Positions 51,419-57,471 of a DNA stretch of 57,471 bases are shown one piece after another. Made by a program: the position numbers and the translations under genes. Within the stretch, counting starts at the first letter, position 1; each line of letters starts with the position of its first letter. The stretch lies in the NCBI GenBank assembly GCA_029008115.1, contig JAQXJC010000051.1, positions 1 to 57,471 on the forward strand, read 5' to 3'. The DNA comes from Desulfovibrionaceae bacterium (GTDB taxonomy: Bacteria > Desulfobacterota > Desulfovibrionia > Desulfovibrionales > Desulfovibrionaceae). The notes under the pieces are model-generated. The model made no database searches, was not told where the DNA came from, and was given only the letters and a program-made list of their open reading frames with translations.

Positions 51419-52300
51419 ATGCGCCGCCCGCTTCCCCGCCTTCGTGCCGCGTCGCGCCGCTGTCTGGCCGCGCTTCTTCTGGCGGGACTGTTTCTGCTGC
51501 CCGGCCAGGCGAGGGCGGACAGTACGGACGGGAGCCTGCCCCCGGACGCCCTGACCTCGCCCTGGCTTTCCCTGCGGCAGGGGCTGGACTTTCACATCTT
51601 CGCGCTGGATGAGCAGCACATCCGCCAGCTTATTGTCCTGCGCATCGATCCCGCCTATTTCCGCTTCGAGCTGTTCAGCGTCAGCCAGCATGGCGGCCGG
51701 CCGCGCAGCCTGCGGCAATGGGGACTGGGGCACAGCCTCACCGCCGTCATCAATGCCAGCATGTATCTGCCGGACCTGCGTACCAGCACGGGCTATCTGC
51801 GGCAGGGAAATCACAGCAACAATGGCCGCATCGTGCGCAACTACGGCTCCATCTTCATGGCGGAGCCCATGCGCTCCTCCCTGCCCCGCGCCAATATCTG
51901 CGACAAGGAAGTCAGCCCATGCCGCGAGCGCGTGGAAGACTATGTCTCCGTCGTGCAGAACTTCCGCATCCTCAACGACAGGCGGGAAATCGTCTGGTCG
52001 GCCTTCCGCAAGCCCGTGGCCATTTCCGCCATCGGCAAGGATGGTTCGGGACGCATCCTCTTCCTGCACTGCCGCGAGGCCATGCCCGTGCGGGAGTTTG
52101 CCCGCCATCTGCGCGACCTGCCGCTGGACATCCGCGCCACCATGTATGTGGAGGGCGGCGCCCAGGCGGGCCTTTTCGTGCAGACGCCACGGCTCACGCA
52201 CCTGTGGGGCGGGCGCCACGCCTCGGACTTCCTTGCCGGCATTGCCGGGCATGCCCCGCTGCCCAACGTGCTGGGCATCATGCCCCGCGCCGCGCAGTAG
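51419..52300 (+). CDS. Exported phosphodiester-glycosidase (NAGPA/DUF2233-like) protein
   Basis: A 293-residue protein from ATG 51419 (GGAG 6 nt before); earlier in-frame ATGs at 51383 and 51395 are less well placed. The signal peptide ends about residue 29 (GQARA-DS). The mature part matches the NAGPA/DUF2233 fold: AVINASMYLPD (usually NGxFF/Y), a STGYLRQG loop, AISAIGKDG and the MYVEGGAQAGLF motif (usual LDGGxSxxL). Relatives cleave N-acetylglucosamine phosphodiesters, including cell-wall teichoic and other glycans. The first Asp of the DGG motif is Glu here. Substrate unknown. Confidence 0.82.
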   Translation: MRRPLPRLRAASRRCLAALLLAGLFLLPGQARADSTDGSLPPDALTSPWLSLRQGLDFHIFALDEQHIRQLIVLRIDPAYFRFELFSVSQHGGRPRSLRQWGLGHSLTAVINASMYLPDLRTSTGYLRQGNHSNNGRIVRNYGSIFMAEPMRSSLPRANICDKEVSPCRERVEDYVSVVQNFRILNDRREIVWSAFRKPVAISAIGKDGSGRILFLHCREAMPVREFARHLRDLPLDIRATMYVEGGAQAGLFVQTPRLTHLWGGRHASDFLAGIAGHAPLPNVLGIMPRAAQ

Positions 52301-52441
52301 GCCGCGGAATTTTTCTCCGGAAAGCTCTGGACATTTTTAAAGACAATTATTACTCTTCCTAAAAGAGACATCCTCCCGTGCGGACTGTCTGCCGGCAGGG
52401 ATGCCCGCCTTTCCAGAAGTCCAACCCAAGGTAGGTTTTGC

Positions 52442-52816
52442 ATGGCCCAACTGCATGAAGTATACAAGTGCGCCACCTGCGGCAACATCATCGAAATTCT
52501 GCACGGCGGCGCCGGTGCGCTGACCTGCTGCGGCCAGCCCATGAAGCTGCTGAAGGAAGGCTCCACCGATGCCGCCCAGGAAAAGCACGTGCCGGTCATT
52601 GAGAAGATTGACGGCGGCTACAGGGTCAGCGTCGGTTCCGTGGCGCACCCCATGGAAGAAAAGCATTACGTTGAGTGGATTGAACTGCTGGCGGACGGCA
52701 AAAGCTGCAAGCAGTTCCTGAAACCCGGCGACAAGCCGGAGGCCGTCTTCCTGACGGACGCCAGCACTGTCTCCGCCCGTGAATACTGCAACCTGCATGG
52801 CCTGTGGAAGGCCTGA
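52442..52816 (+). CDS. dfx: Desulfoferrodoxin (superoxide reductase)
   Basis: A 124-residue two-iron superoxide reductase that turns superoxide into hydrogen peroxide in the cytoplasm. Center I (desulforedoxin-like) has Cys10, Cys13, Cys29 and Cys30. Center II has His49, His69, His75, Cys116 and His119, so all ligands are present, as is the Glu47-Lys48 active-site pair. CAAGGTAGG precedes the ATG. A TGGACA-17-TACTCT pair at 52328-52356 could be the promoter. It is 18 bp upstream of the rubredoxin gene that supplies electrons. Confidence 0.97.
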   Translation: MAQLHEVYKCATCGNIIEILHGGAGALTCCGQPMKLLKEGSTDAAQEKHVPVIEKIDGGYRVSVGSVAHPMEEKHYVEWIELLADGKSCKQFLKPGDKPEAVFLTDASTVSAREYCNLHGLWKA

Positions 52817-52834
52817 TTCCCAAAGGAGTTCTCC

Positions 52835-52969
52835 ATGAAATACGTCTGCACCGTCTGCGGCTATGAGTATGATCCCGCTGAAAACAACGGCGTCGCCTTT
52901 GAAGACCTGCCTGATGACTGGACCTGTCCTGTCTGCGGCGCCGGCAAGGATGCCTTTGAAAAGGCCTAA
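52835..52969 (+). CDS. rub: Rubredoxin (short form)
   Basis: A 44-residue rubredoxin with one Fe(Cys)4 centre: Cys5-x2-Cys8 and Cys31-x2-Cys34. It is shorter than the usual 52-54 residues, missing part of the central loop, as known for the rubredoxin of Desulfovibrio desulfuricans ATCC 27774. AAAGGAG lies 8 nt before the ATG. It passes electrons to desulfoferrodoxin and to the oxygen reductase downstream. Confidence 0.97.
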   Translation: MKYVCTVCGYEYDPAENNGVAFEDLPDDWTCPVCGAGKDAFEKA

Positions 52970-52990
52970 CGCACGCTGATTCTGTCCTGA

Positions 52991-53025
52991 AGCGGCTCCG
53001 ACATCATGCCGGGAGCCGCTTTTTT
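52991..53025 (+). terminator. Terminator between rub and roo
   Basis: AGCGGCTCC (52991-52999) pairs with GGAGCCGCT (53012-53020), followed by a T-run to 53025. It separates dfx-rub from roo, so roo depends on read-through or its own promoter. Confidence 0.92.
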
Positions 53026-53104
53026 CATGCGGCAGCCGCCCCGCCTGCGTACTGGCGGCCTGTTCCACCTCTACCGCCTCCGGGCGCTTGCAAAGGACAT
53101 GACC

Positions 53105-54307
53105 ATGCAGTCTGTCGAGATAAAAAAAGATATTTTCTGGGTTGGCGCTGTCGACTATGACAACCGCGACTTCCACGGCTACTCCCTGTCTCCGCAGGGC
53201 TCCACCTACAATGCCTATCTCGTGAAGGACGAGAAGAACGTGCTCTTCGACACGGTGAGCGCCAAATGCGCGGGAACCATGCTGTGCCGCCTGGCCAGCG
53301 TGCTGCCGCCGGAAAAGGTGGACTACATCGTCTGCAACCACATGGAACCCGACCACGCCGGCGCGCTGGCGCAGGTGGTGGAGCGCTGCAAGCCCGAAAA
53401 AATCTTCTGCTCCAAGATGGGCCTGCAATCCATGAAGGGCTATTTTGACATCAGCAACTGGCCGGTGCAGGCCGTGCAGAACGGCGAGACCATCAGCATC
53501 GGCAAGCGCACCATCACCTTTGTGGAAACCCGCATGCTGCACTGGCCGGACAGCATGGTGTCCTACATCCCCCAGGACAAGCTGCTCATCAGCAATGACG
53601 CCTTTGGCCAGAATATTGCCAGCACGGCGCGCTACGTGGACGAATACGAACCGGCGGCCCTGCTCCAGGCCATCAAGGAATACTACTACAACATCGTGCT
53701 GCCCTACTCCCCGCAGGTGCTCAAGGCCCTGCCCGTGGTGGAAGGACTGGACATCGACATGATCGCGCCTGACCACGGGCTCATTCACAGGGGCAAGGAT
53801 GCCGTGCAGCGCATCGTGGACATCTACCGCACGCTGGCGGAGCAGAAAACCCAGCGGCGCGCCGTGATCATCTATGACAGCATGTGGCACTCCACCGAGC
53901 GCATGGCGTCGGCCATCGCCAGCGGCATGGAGGAAAAGGGCGTTCCCGTCCGCCTCATGTCCCTGAAGAAGAACCACCACAGCGCCGTCATGACGGAGCT
54001 GGCGGACTGCGGCGCGGTCATTGCCGGTTCTCCCACGCACAACAACACCGTTCTGCCCTATGTGGCCAGCACACTGACCTACATGAAGGGCCTGCGTCCG
54101 AAGAACCGCATCGGGGCGGCCTTCGGCTCCTACGGCTGGTCCGGCGAATCGCCGCGCATCATCCACGAATGGCTGGAAAGCATGGGCATGGACATGCCCG
54201 TCGCCGCCCTGAAGCAGCAGTGGGCGCCGAACAAGGACTGCTTCAAGGCCTGCCACGCCTTCGGCGGCGCCGTCGCCGAGGCTCTGATCCAGAAGTGCGG
54301 CGGCTAG
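53105..54307 (+). CDS. roo: Rubredoxin:oxygen oxidoreductase (flavodiiron protein)
   Basis: A 400-residue cytoplasmic enzyme that reduces oxygen to water with electrons from rubredoxin, and often also nitric oxide. The metallo-beta-lactamase-like domain has the diiron ligands His79, Glu81 and Asp83 with His84, His146, Asp165 and His224. The C-terminal flavodoxin domain has the FMN loop IIYDSMWHSTERMA and later GSPTHNNTVLP and GSYGWSGE. ATG 53105 is favoured over 53099 by spacing from AAAGGA. The 79 bp after the upstream terminator show no obvious promoter. Confidence 0.97.
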   Translation: MQSVEIKKDIFWVGAVDYDNRDFHGYSLSPQGSTYNAYLVKDEKNVLFDTVSAKCAGTMLCRLASVLPPEKVDYIVCNHMEPDHAGALAQVVERCKPEKIFCSKMGLQSMKGYFDISNWPVQAVQNGETISIGKRTITFVETRMLHWPDSMVSYIPQDKLLISNDAFGQNIASTARYVDEYEPAALLQAIKEYYYNIVLPYSPQVLKALPVVEGLDIDMIAPDHGLIHRGKDAVQRIVDIYRTLAEQKTQRRAVIIYDSMWHSTERMASAIASGMEEKGVPVRLMSLKKNHHSAVMTELADCGAVIAGSPTHNNTVLPYVASTLTYMKGLRPKNRIGAAFGSYGWSGESPRIIHEWLESMGMDMPVAALKQQWAPNKDCFKACHAFGGAVAEALIQKCGG

Positions 54308-54351
54308 AGGCGTTCCCCTCCTGACGGCGGGCATCCCGCCGCGAACCGCGA

Positions 54352-54383
54352 GGCGGAAGGGAGAAGGTTCCCTTCCGCCTTTT
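54352..54383 (+). terminator. Terminator after roo
   Basis: An 11-bp stem (54352-54362 with 54369-54379) is followed by TTTT. It marks the end of the roo transcript. Confidence 0.85.
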
Positions 54384-54716
54384 CAGCAACGGCGTTGCAT
54401 GATGCAAACTGCGGCCAAAGCGGGGACACACGGCCGGCAGCGTGTCTTTTTTTCCAGTCCGGCGGCCCAAAAGGCCCTTTTTGTATTGACAGTCCAGAAG
54501 GCATTCCATAAGGAAATGTTCTCGGATGTCGCGCGCGGCACAGCGCCGATGTCACTTTTTCCCGCACGGCAGATTCCTTTCTGCGGCGGCGCACGCCGCC
54601 TTCCTCGCATTCCGGGCAACCGACCATCTGCCGACAAACACCTGACATGTGCGCGCCCCTCTGGACTCCGGCATGGGCCGGGGCGGTCGCATGCAACATA
54701 CCACGGAGAAATACGC
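54384..54716 (+). promoter_or_regulatory. Long leader/promoter region of the HU gene
   Basis: No gene is supported in these 333 bp. A TTGACA (54486-54491) with a 17-bp spacer and TAAGGA (54509-54514) is a possible promoter and would give a leader of about 195 nt. A longer open frame starting near 54399 overlaps the HU gene but has no family resemblance. Confidence 0.4.
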
Positions 54717-54992
54717 ATGACCAAAGCAGAACTTGTCGCCAAAATCAAGGAAAAGGCCCAGCTTCCCACCATCGTCATGGCGGAAGGCGCTCTGGACGCC
54801 GTTGTCGCCTCGCTGCGCGAAGCTTTGGCCGCTGGCGAATCCGTGACCTTCACCGGTTTCGGCAGCTTCAAGGTTGTGGAACGTGCCGCCCGGAAGGGAC
54901 GCAATCCCCGCACCGGCAAGGAAATCACCATCCCCGCCAGCAAGGTGGTCAAGTTCACGCCCGGCAAGGGCCTGAAAGACGCCATCATGTAA
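54717..54992 (+). CDS. hup: HU-family DNA-binding protein
   Basis: A 91-residue HU/IHF-type histone-like protein that bends and compacts DNA. The N-terminal helices begin MTKAELVAKIKEKAQL; GFGSFKVVERAARKGRNPRTG contains the conserved arm with the Pro that intercalates in the minor groove. TIPASKVVKFTPGKGLKDAI closes the domain. CACGGAGAAATACGC precedes the ATG. It is 48 bp upstream of tRNA-Ser. Confidence 0.95.
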   Translation: MTKAELVAKIKEKAQLPTIVMAEGALDAVVASLREALAAGESVTFTGFGSFKVVERAARKGRNPRTGKEITIPASKVVKFTPGKGLKDAIM

Positions 54993-55040
54993 TGCCGCGC
55001 GGCGGCGGGCACTGCCCTGCCGTGCGCCGGCGCCCCCCGC

Positions 55041-55130
55041 GGAGGAATGGCAGAGCGGTTGATCGCGGCGGTCTTGAAAACCGTTGAAGGTGCGAGCCTT
55101 CCGGGGGTTCGAATCCCTCTTCCTCCGCCA
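55041..55130 (+). tRNA. tRNA-Ser (TGA)
   Basis: A 90-nt class II tRNA. Acceptor GGAGGAA (55041-55047) pairs with TTCCTCC (55120-55126), followed by G and an encoded CCA. Anticodon TGA is at 55075-55077, with a long variable arm and a GGGTTCGAATCCC T arm. No promoter is visible in the 48 bp after hup, so it may be cotranscribed with it. It serves as the integration target of the adjacent element. Confidence 0.97.
55100..55130. other. Inferred attachment site (left end of element)
   Basis: The 3' part of tRNA-Ser (T arm through CCA) is the usual crossover for tyrosine recombinases next to tRNA genes. The integrase gene begins 200 bp further right. The matching right copy would lie beyond the window, so the core cannot be confirmed here. 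Confidence 0.55.
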
Positions 55131-55144
55131 TACTGAAATCCGTA

Positions 55145-55189
55145 GAAGTTCTTCTTAGTCCATAAGTGACTGGAAGAACTTCTTTTTTT
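55145..55189 (+). terminator. Terminator just after tRNA-Ser
   Basis: GAAGTTCTTC (55145-55154) pairs exactly with GAAGAACTTC (55173-55182), followed by seven T. Confidence 0.92.
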
Positions 55190-55242
55190 CCCTTACTTGC
55201 GGAGAAATTCGCCCTATGTAGTCCAGAAAAGTACCCTTGTGT

Positions 55243-55258
55243 CCAACAATTTTGTTGG
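55243..55258. repeat. Palindrome upstream of the integrase
   Basis: CCAACAATTTTGTTGG: 7-bp arms around TT. Further GTTGG/CCAAC half-sites occur to 55313 (GTTGGC, GCCAAC, ACCAACA). Likely arm-type or excisionase/repressor sites. Confidence 0.6.
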
Positions 55259-55330
55259 TACAATCGTTGGCACATCCCTTCGTATGCCAACGCGGCGGGG
55301 AAAATATACCAACAAATTTGAAGCAGAGCT

Positions 55331-56587
55331 ATGGGGCTCAACGACAAACAGGTGAGGGCGTTGCACAGGGCGGCGCAGAAAGGGGAAGCTGTCAGCAAGG
55401 TTTCGGACGGCGGCGGGCTGAACCTTGTGGGCGGCAAATACTGGCGGCTCTCCTATCGCTATGCCGGCAAGCAAAAGACGTTAGCCCTTGGCGTCTATCC
55501 GGCGGTCTCACTCGCTATGGCCCGTAAAGGCCGTGAGAAGGCGCGGGAACAGCTGGCGGCAGGTATTGACCCAAGTGAGCGGAAAAAGGTCGACAAGGCG
55601 GAAGCAGTCCAGCGGAAACAGGAAGAGGTGAGAACATTCCGGCATGTGGCTATGGAGTACTTTCAACGGCAGCTGGCGAACAGGCGGGAAATGTATTGGA
55701 AGCAGACGCTGGCGCGCCTTGAGAACCAAGTATTTCCCTTCCTGGGGGATATTCCAGTTAGCAGTATCAAGCCTACGCATATCCTTGCCGGGCTTCGCGA
55801 GGTAGAGGCGCGGGGTTCCGTCAATATGGCGCACAGACTGGCGAGCCTGATTCGGCTGGTGCTCAGCTATGCCGTTGCCTGCGGGTACGCTGAATTCAAT
55901 GCGGCGGCTGAGGTCAAAGGAGCAATGACTCCGAAGCCAAAGGCAAAGCCGCGGGCCGCAATCCTTGAAAAGAAGAAGATAGGACAGCTTCTTCGGGATA
56001 TAGACGCATTCCCCTGCACCCTGTCGGTACAGTATGCCTTGAAGCTCATGCCCTATCTGTTCGTTCGGTCGAATGAACTGCGGGGCGCACGCTGGGAAGA
56101 GATAGATTTTGAGACGGCAGTATGGACGATACCTGCGGCGCGCATGAAGATGAAGCGTGAACATGCCGTACCGCTTCCCCGACAGGTGATTGCCCTGTTG
56201 CAGGAACTGAAGGCCAGCCGGCTGGAATATGGCCCGCTGCCGGCACTGCTTTTCCCCTCCAGTCGAGCCAAAGGGCGCCCAATCACTGATGAAGCGCTTC
56301 TGCGCGTTCTGCGGAGTCTGGAGTATACAAAGGAAGAGATGTGCATCCACGGCTTCCGCTCCATCGCCTCCACACTGCTTAACGAGACAGGCCGATACAG
56401 GTTTGACGTCATCGAAGCGGCGCTGGCCCACACAGACAAGAATCAGATACGGGCGGCATACAACCGGACGGACTATCTGGAAGAGCGGCGTACCCTGATG
56501 CAGGACTGGGCGGATATGCTGGACGCTCTGCGGGAAGGGAAAGACCTCCCTCCCCTGCCGGAAAAACTCATAGGGCTGTACCGGTGA
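55331..56587 (+). CDS. Tyrosine recombinase (phage/island integrase)
   Basis: A 418-residue integrase of the P4-type family with an N-terminal DUF4102 arm-binding domain (residues 1-90; GLNLVGGKYWRLSYRYAGKQ, LGVYPAVSLAMARKGR), a SAM-like core-binding domain (about 105-205) and a catalytic domain. The catalytic residues Arg246, His340, Arg343, His367 and Tyr377 are all seen (VRSNELRG, HGFRS, LAHT, AAYNR). It appears intact. It sits beside tRNA-Ser and reads into the element. The ribosome site is weak and palindromes precede it, consistent with repressed expression. Confidence 0.95.
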   Translation: MGLNDKQVRALHRAAQKGEAVSKVSDGGGLNLVGGKYWRLSYRYAGKQKTLALGVYPAVSLAMARKGREKAREQLAAGIDPSERKKVDKAEAVQRKQEEVRTFRHVAMEYFQRQLANRREMYWKQTLARLENQVFPFLGDIPVSSIKPTHILAGLREVEARGSVNMAHRLASLIRLVLSYAVACGYAEFNAAAEVKGAMTPKPKAKPRAAILEKKKIGQLLRDIDAFPCTLSVQYALKLMPYLFVRSNELRGARWEEIDFETAVWTIPAARMKMKREHAVPLPRQVIALLQELKASRLEYGPLPALLFPSSRAKGRPITDEALLRVLRSLEYTKEEMCIHGFRSIASTLLNETGRYRFDVIEAALAHTDKNQIRAAYNRTDYLEERRTLMQDWADMLDALREGKDLPPLPEKLIGLYR

Positions 56588-56616
56588 GAAGGTGAATCAA
56601 GTCATGCTTTTTTGCA

Positions 56617-56741
56617 GTGCCCACAGTGCCCAAATGCCCAGATGCAATAAAATCAAATAGTTATATATAAATTTCGTGGGCACACATGGGCATTTCGTGG
56701 GCACCATGGGCATTTCTTTACCATGCCATGCCCATGGGCAC
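56617..56741. repeat. Array of GTGGGCAC/ATGGGCAT repeats
   Basis: Within 125 bp there are three (G/A)TGCCCA copies (56617, 56626, 56634), then two near-identical 20-21-bp tandem units (56671-56691 and 56692-56711), each holding GTGGGCAC and ATGGGCAT. The array ends in the 12-bp palindrome TGCCCATGGGCA (56729-56740). An AT-rich stretch (56643-56670) lies between the two orientations. This looks like an iteron or multi-site operator. Confidence 0.75.
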
Positions 56742-56865
56742 CGTGATTGCCCTGCAAAATTTCTCCGGCATAGGTGAGGAAGTCGCGAGCCTGACCGAAA
56801 AGCGGAATACCTCTGTCCGCCTTGCCGGAGATAATCAGAGGATGTACCAAGAGGAGTGCGGAAGC

Positions 56866-57471
56866 ATGTGTCTTATGTTAACAACTAGTGAAAAGATAAT
56901 CACATTAAAGGCGCTGTTAAAAAGATGGCCAGGAGCAACATGCAAAGAGATTCATGATATTACAGGCGATATCTTTCATGAATTAAATACATATATTCAT
57001 AGTAAGACTGTAAATAATGGCATAGAAAATATGCACTATCTAGTTGGAATTATGACAGATATAGAATATGAATTTGATTCAAATGGAACAATGTATTTTC
57101 CAAATCAAAAAGAATATGTTTTTCTTGCCAGTGATGTTGAAAGAGTAGAAAAAGAACATCCTGACTTCTTGTGGAAACTGGTATCCATAGAGGAACAGGA
57201 AGAAGGGAATAAAGATTTACTTCAAACCTTATCGGAACAAGATGCCGTTCCGGCAGAACAGGAACCAGAGTGCGCACACTGTGAAGCATTGCGGGCGGAA
57301 AATGCCGCTCTGAAGGCGCAGATTGCAGAAATGGAGAGGGCCAGACAGGAGCATTCCGGCAGTGGCGCAAAGCCTATTGACCCACGCGAGAAGAACACGC
57401 TGCTGGCCATAGCATACGCCGCAATCAAGCTGCGGAATGGCGTCTTTCCAGACAGGGACCTTGCCAGCAAA
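56866..57471 (+). CDS. Hypothetical element-encoded protein, 3' end beyond the window
   Basis: The plus-strand frame is open from 56734 to the last base without a stop. I choose ATG 56866, 9 nt after AGGAG; ATGs at 56842 and 56734 are in frame, but 56734 lies inside the repeat palindrome. The visible 202 residues start with a helical part encoded by AT-rich DNA (LKALLKRWPGATCKEIHDI). A Glu-rich segment with CAHC and a coiled coil (LRAENAALKAQIAEMERA) follow, and then PREKNTLLAIAYAAIKLRNGVFPDRDLASK. That last pattern is familiar from uncharacterised phage and island proteins. The GC content changes inside the gene. Function unknown. Confidence 0.65.
   Translation, partial: MCLMLTTSEKIITLKALLKRWPGATCKEIHDITGDIFHELNTYIHSKTVNNGIENMHYLVGIMTDIEYEFDSNGTMYFPNQKEYVFLASDVERVEKEHPDFLWKLVSIEEQEEGNKDLLQTLSEQDAVPAEQEPECAHCEALRAENAALKAQIAEMERARQEHSGSGAKPIDPREKNTLLAIAYAAIKLRNGVFPDRDLASK

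Noticed and set aside
54399..54716. Upstream extension of the HU gene to 54399
   Set aside because: HU proteins are about 90 residues and begin at MTKAEL; the ATG at 54717 has a good ribosome site.
56653..56850. Minus-strand 65-aa frame with CPWCPRNAHVC
   Set aside because: The Cys-rich part is the translation of the GTGGGCAC/ATGGGCAT repeats and no ribosome site is seen; I favour the plus-strand frame.
1..57471. CRISPR arrays and rRNA genes
   Set aside because: I saw no regularly spaced direct repeats with unique spacers and no rRNA-like stretches anywhere in the window.

Overview
The window looks like a chromosomal segment of a Desulfovibrionaceae member, probably a Desulfovibrio. It is GC-rich and carries desulfoferrodoxin, a short 44-residue rubredoxin and a rubredoxin:oxygen oxidoreductase close together. 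It also has a large sigma-54 sensor-regulator, a TauE/SafE exporter next to a Desulfovibrio-type lipoprotein, and otherwise ordinary proteobacterial housekeeping genes. The assignment is by gene content only.

Layout: (1) 1-3439, minus strand: an operon of a small membrane protein, a TauE/SafE anion exporter, a lipoprotein and another small membrane protein. It is driven by an almost ideal -24/-12 sigma-54 promoter. A divergent gene (3670) encodes a membrane-anchored sigma-54 activator, followed by a PEP-synthase-like protein with an unusual C-terminus. (2) 8947-35519: a complete type VI secretion system in three blocks. Block one is a tip/cargo operon (VgrG with a long extra region, a DUF2169-pentapeptide fusion, a second pentapeptide protein, a DUF3540-like protein and a PAAR-like DUF4150 protein). 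Block two is a minus-strand sheath/tube operon (tssA-tssB-tssC-hcp-clpV-unknown). Block three is a plus-strand baseplate/membrane operon (unknown-tssF-tssG-tssJ-tssK-tssL-tssM-unknown-tssE). Blocks two and three diverge from one AT-rich intergenic region.

(3) 35664-41571: an accessory surface-carbohydrate cluster. An HpcH/HpaI aldolase, a sugar epimerase, a KdsB-like CMP-transferase, a PGDH-like dehydrogenase and a HAD phosphatase are followed by a strongly AT-rich sulfatase-fold membrane enzyme. Two parS centromere sites lie inside this cluster, suggesting the region is not far from the replication origin. (4) 41576-52300: housekeeping genes (truA, thiD, tRNA-Tyr, cobU, a TtcA-like enzyme, rpoZ, dnaJ, an MFS pump, metF) with a few lipoproteins and exported proteins. 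metF has a 20-bp palindrome inside its promoter. (5) 52442-54307: the oxygen/superoxide defence set. (6) 54717-57471: an HU gene, tRNA-Ser, and immediately beyond it the start of an integrated element (terminator, palindromes, tyrosine recombinase, a dense GTGGGCAC/ATGGGCAT repeat array and an open-ended gene) that runs off the right edge.

The points most worth following up are the sigma-54 regulator with a Fic/DeoR-type winged helix instead of a FIS helix, the possible pyruvate-aldolase route to a CMP-activated ulosonic acid, the VgrG with about 450 extra residues, the parS pair, and the repeat array of the tRNA-Ser element.
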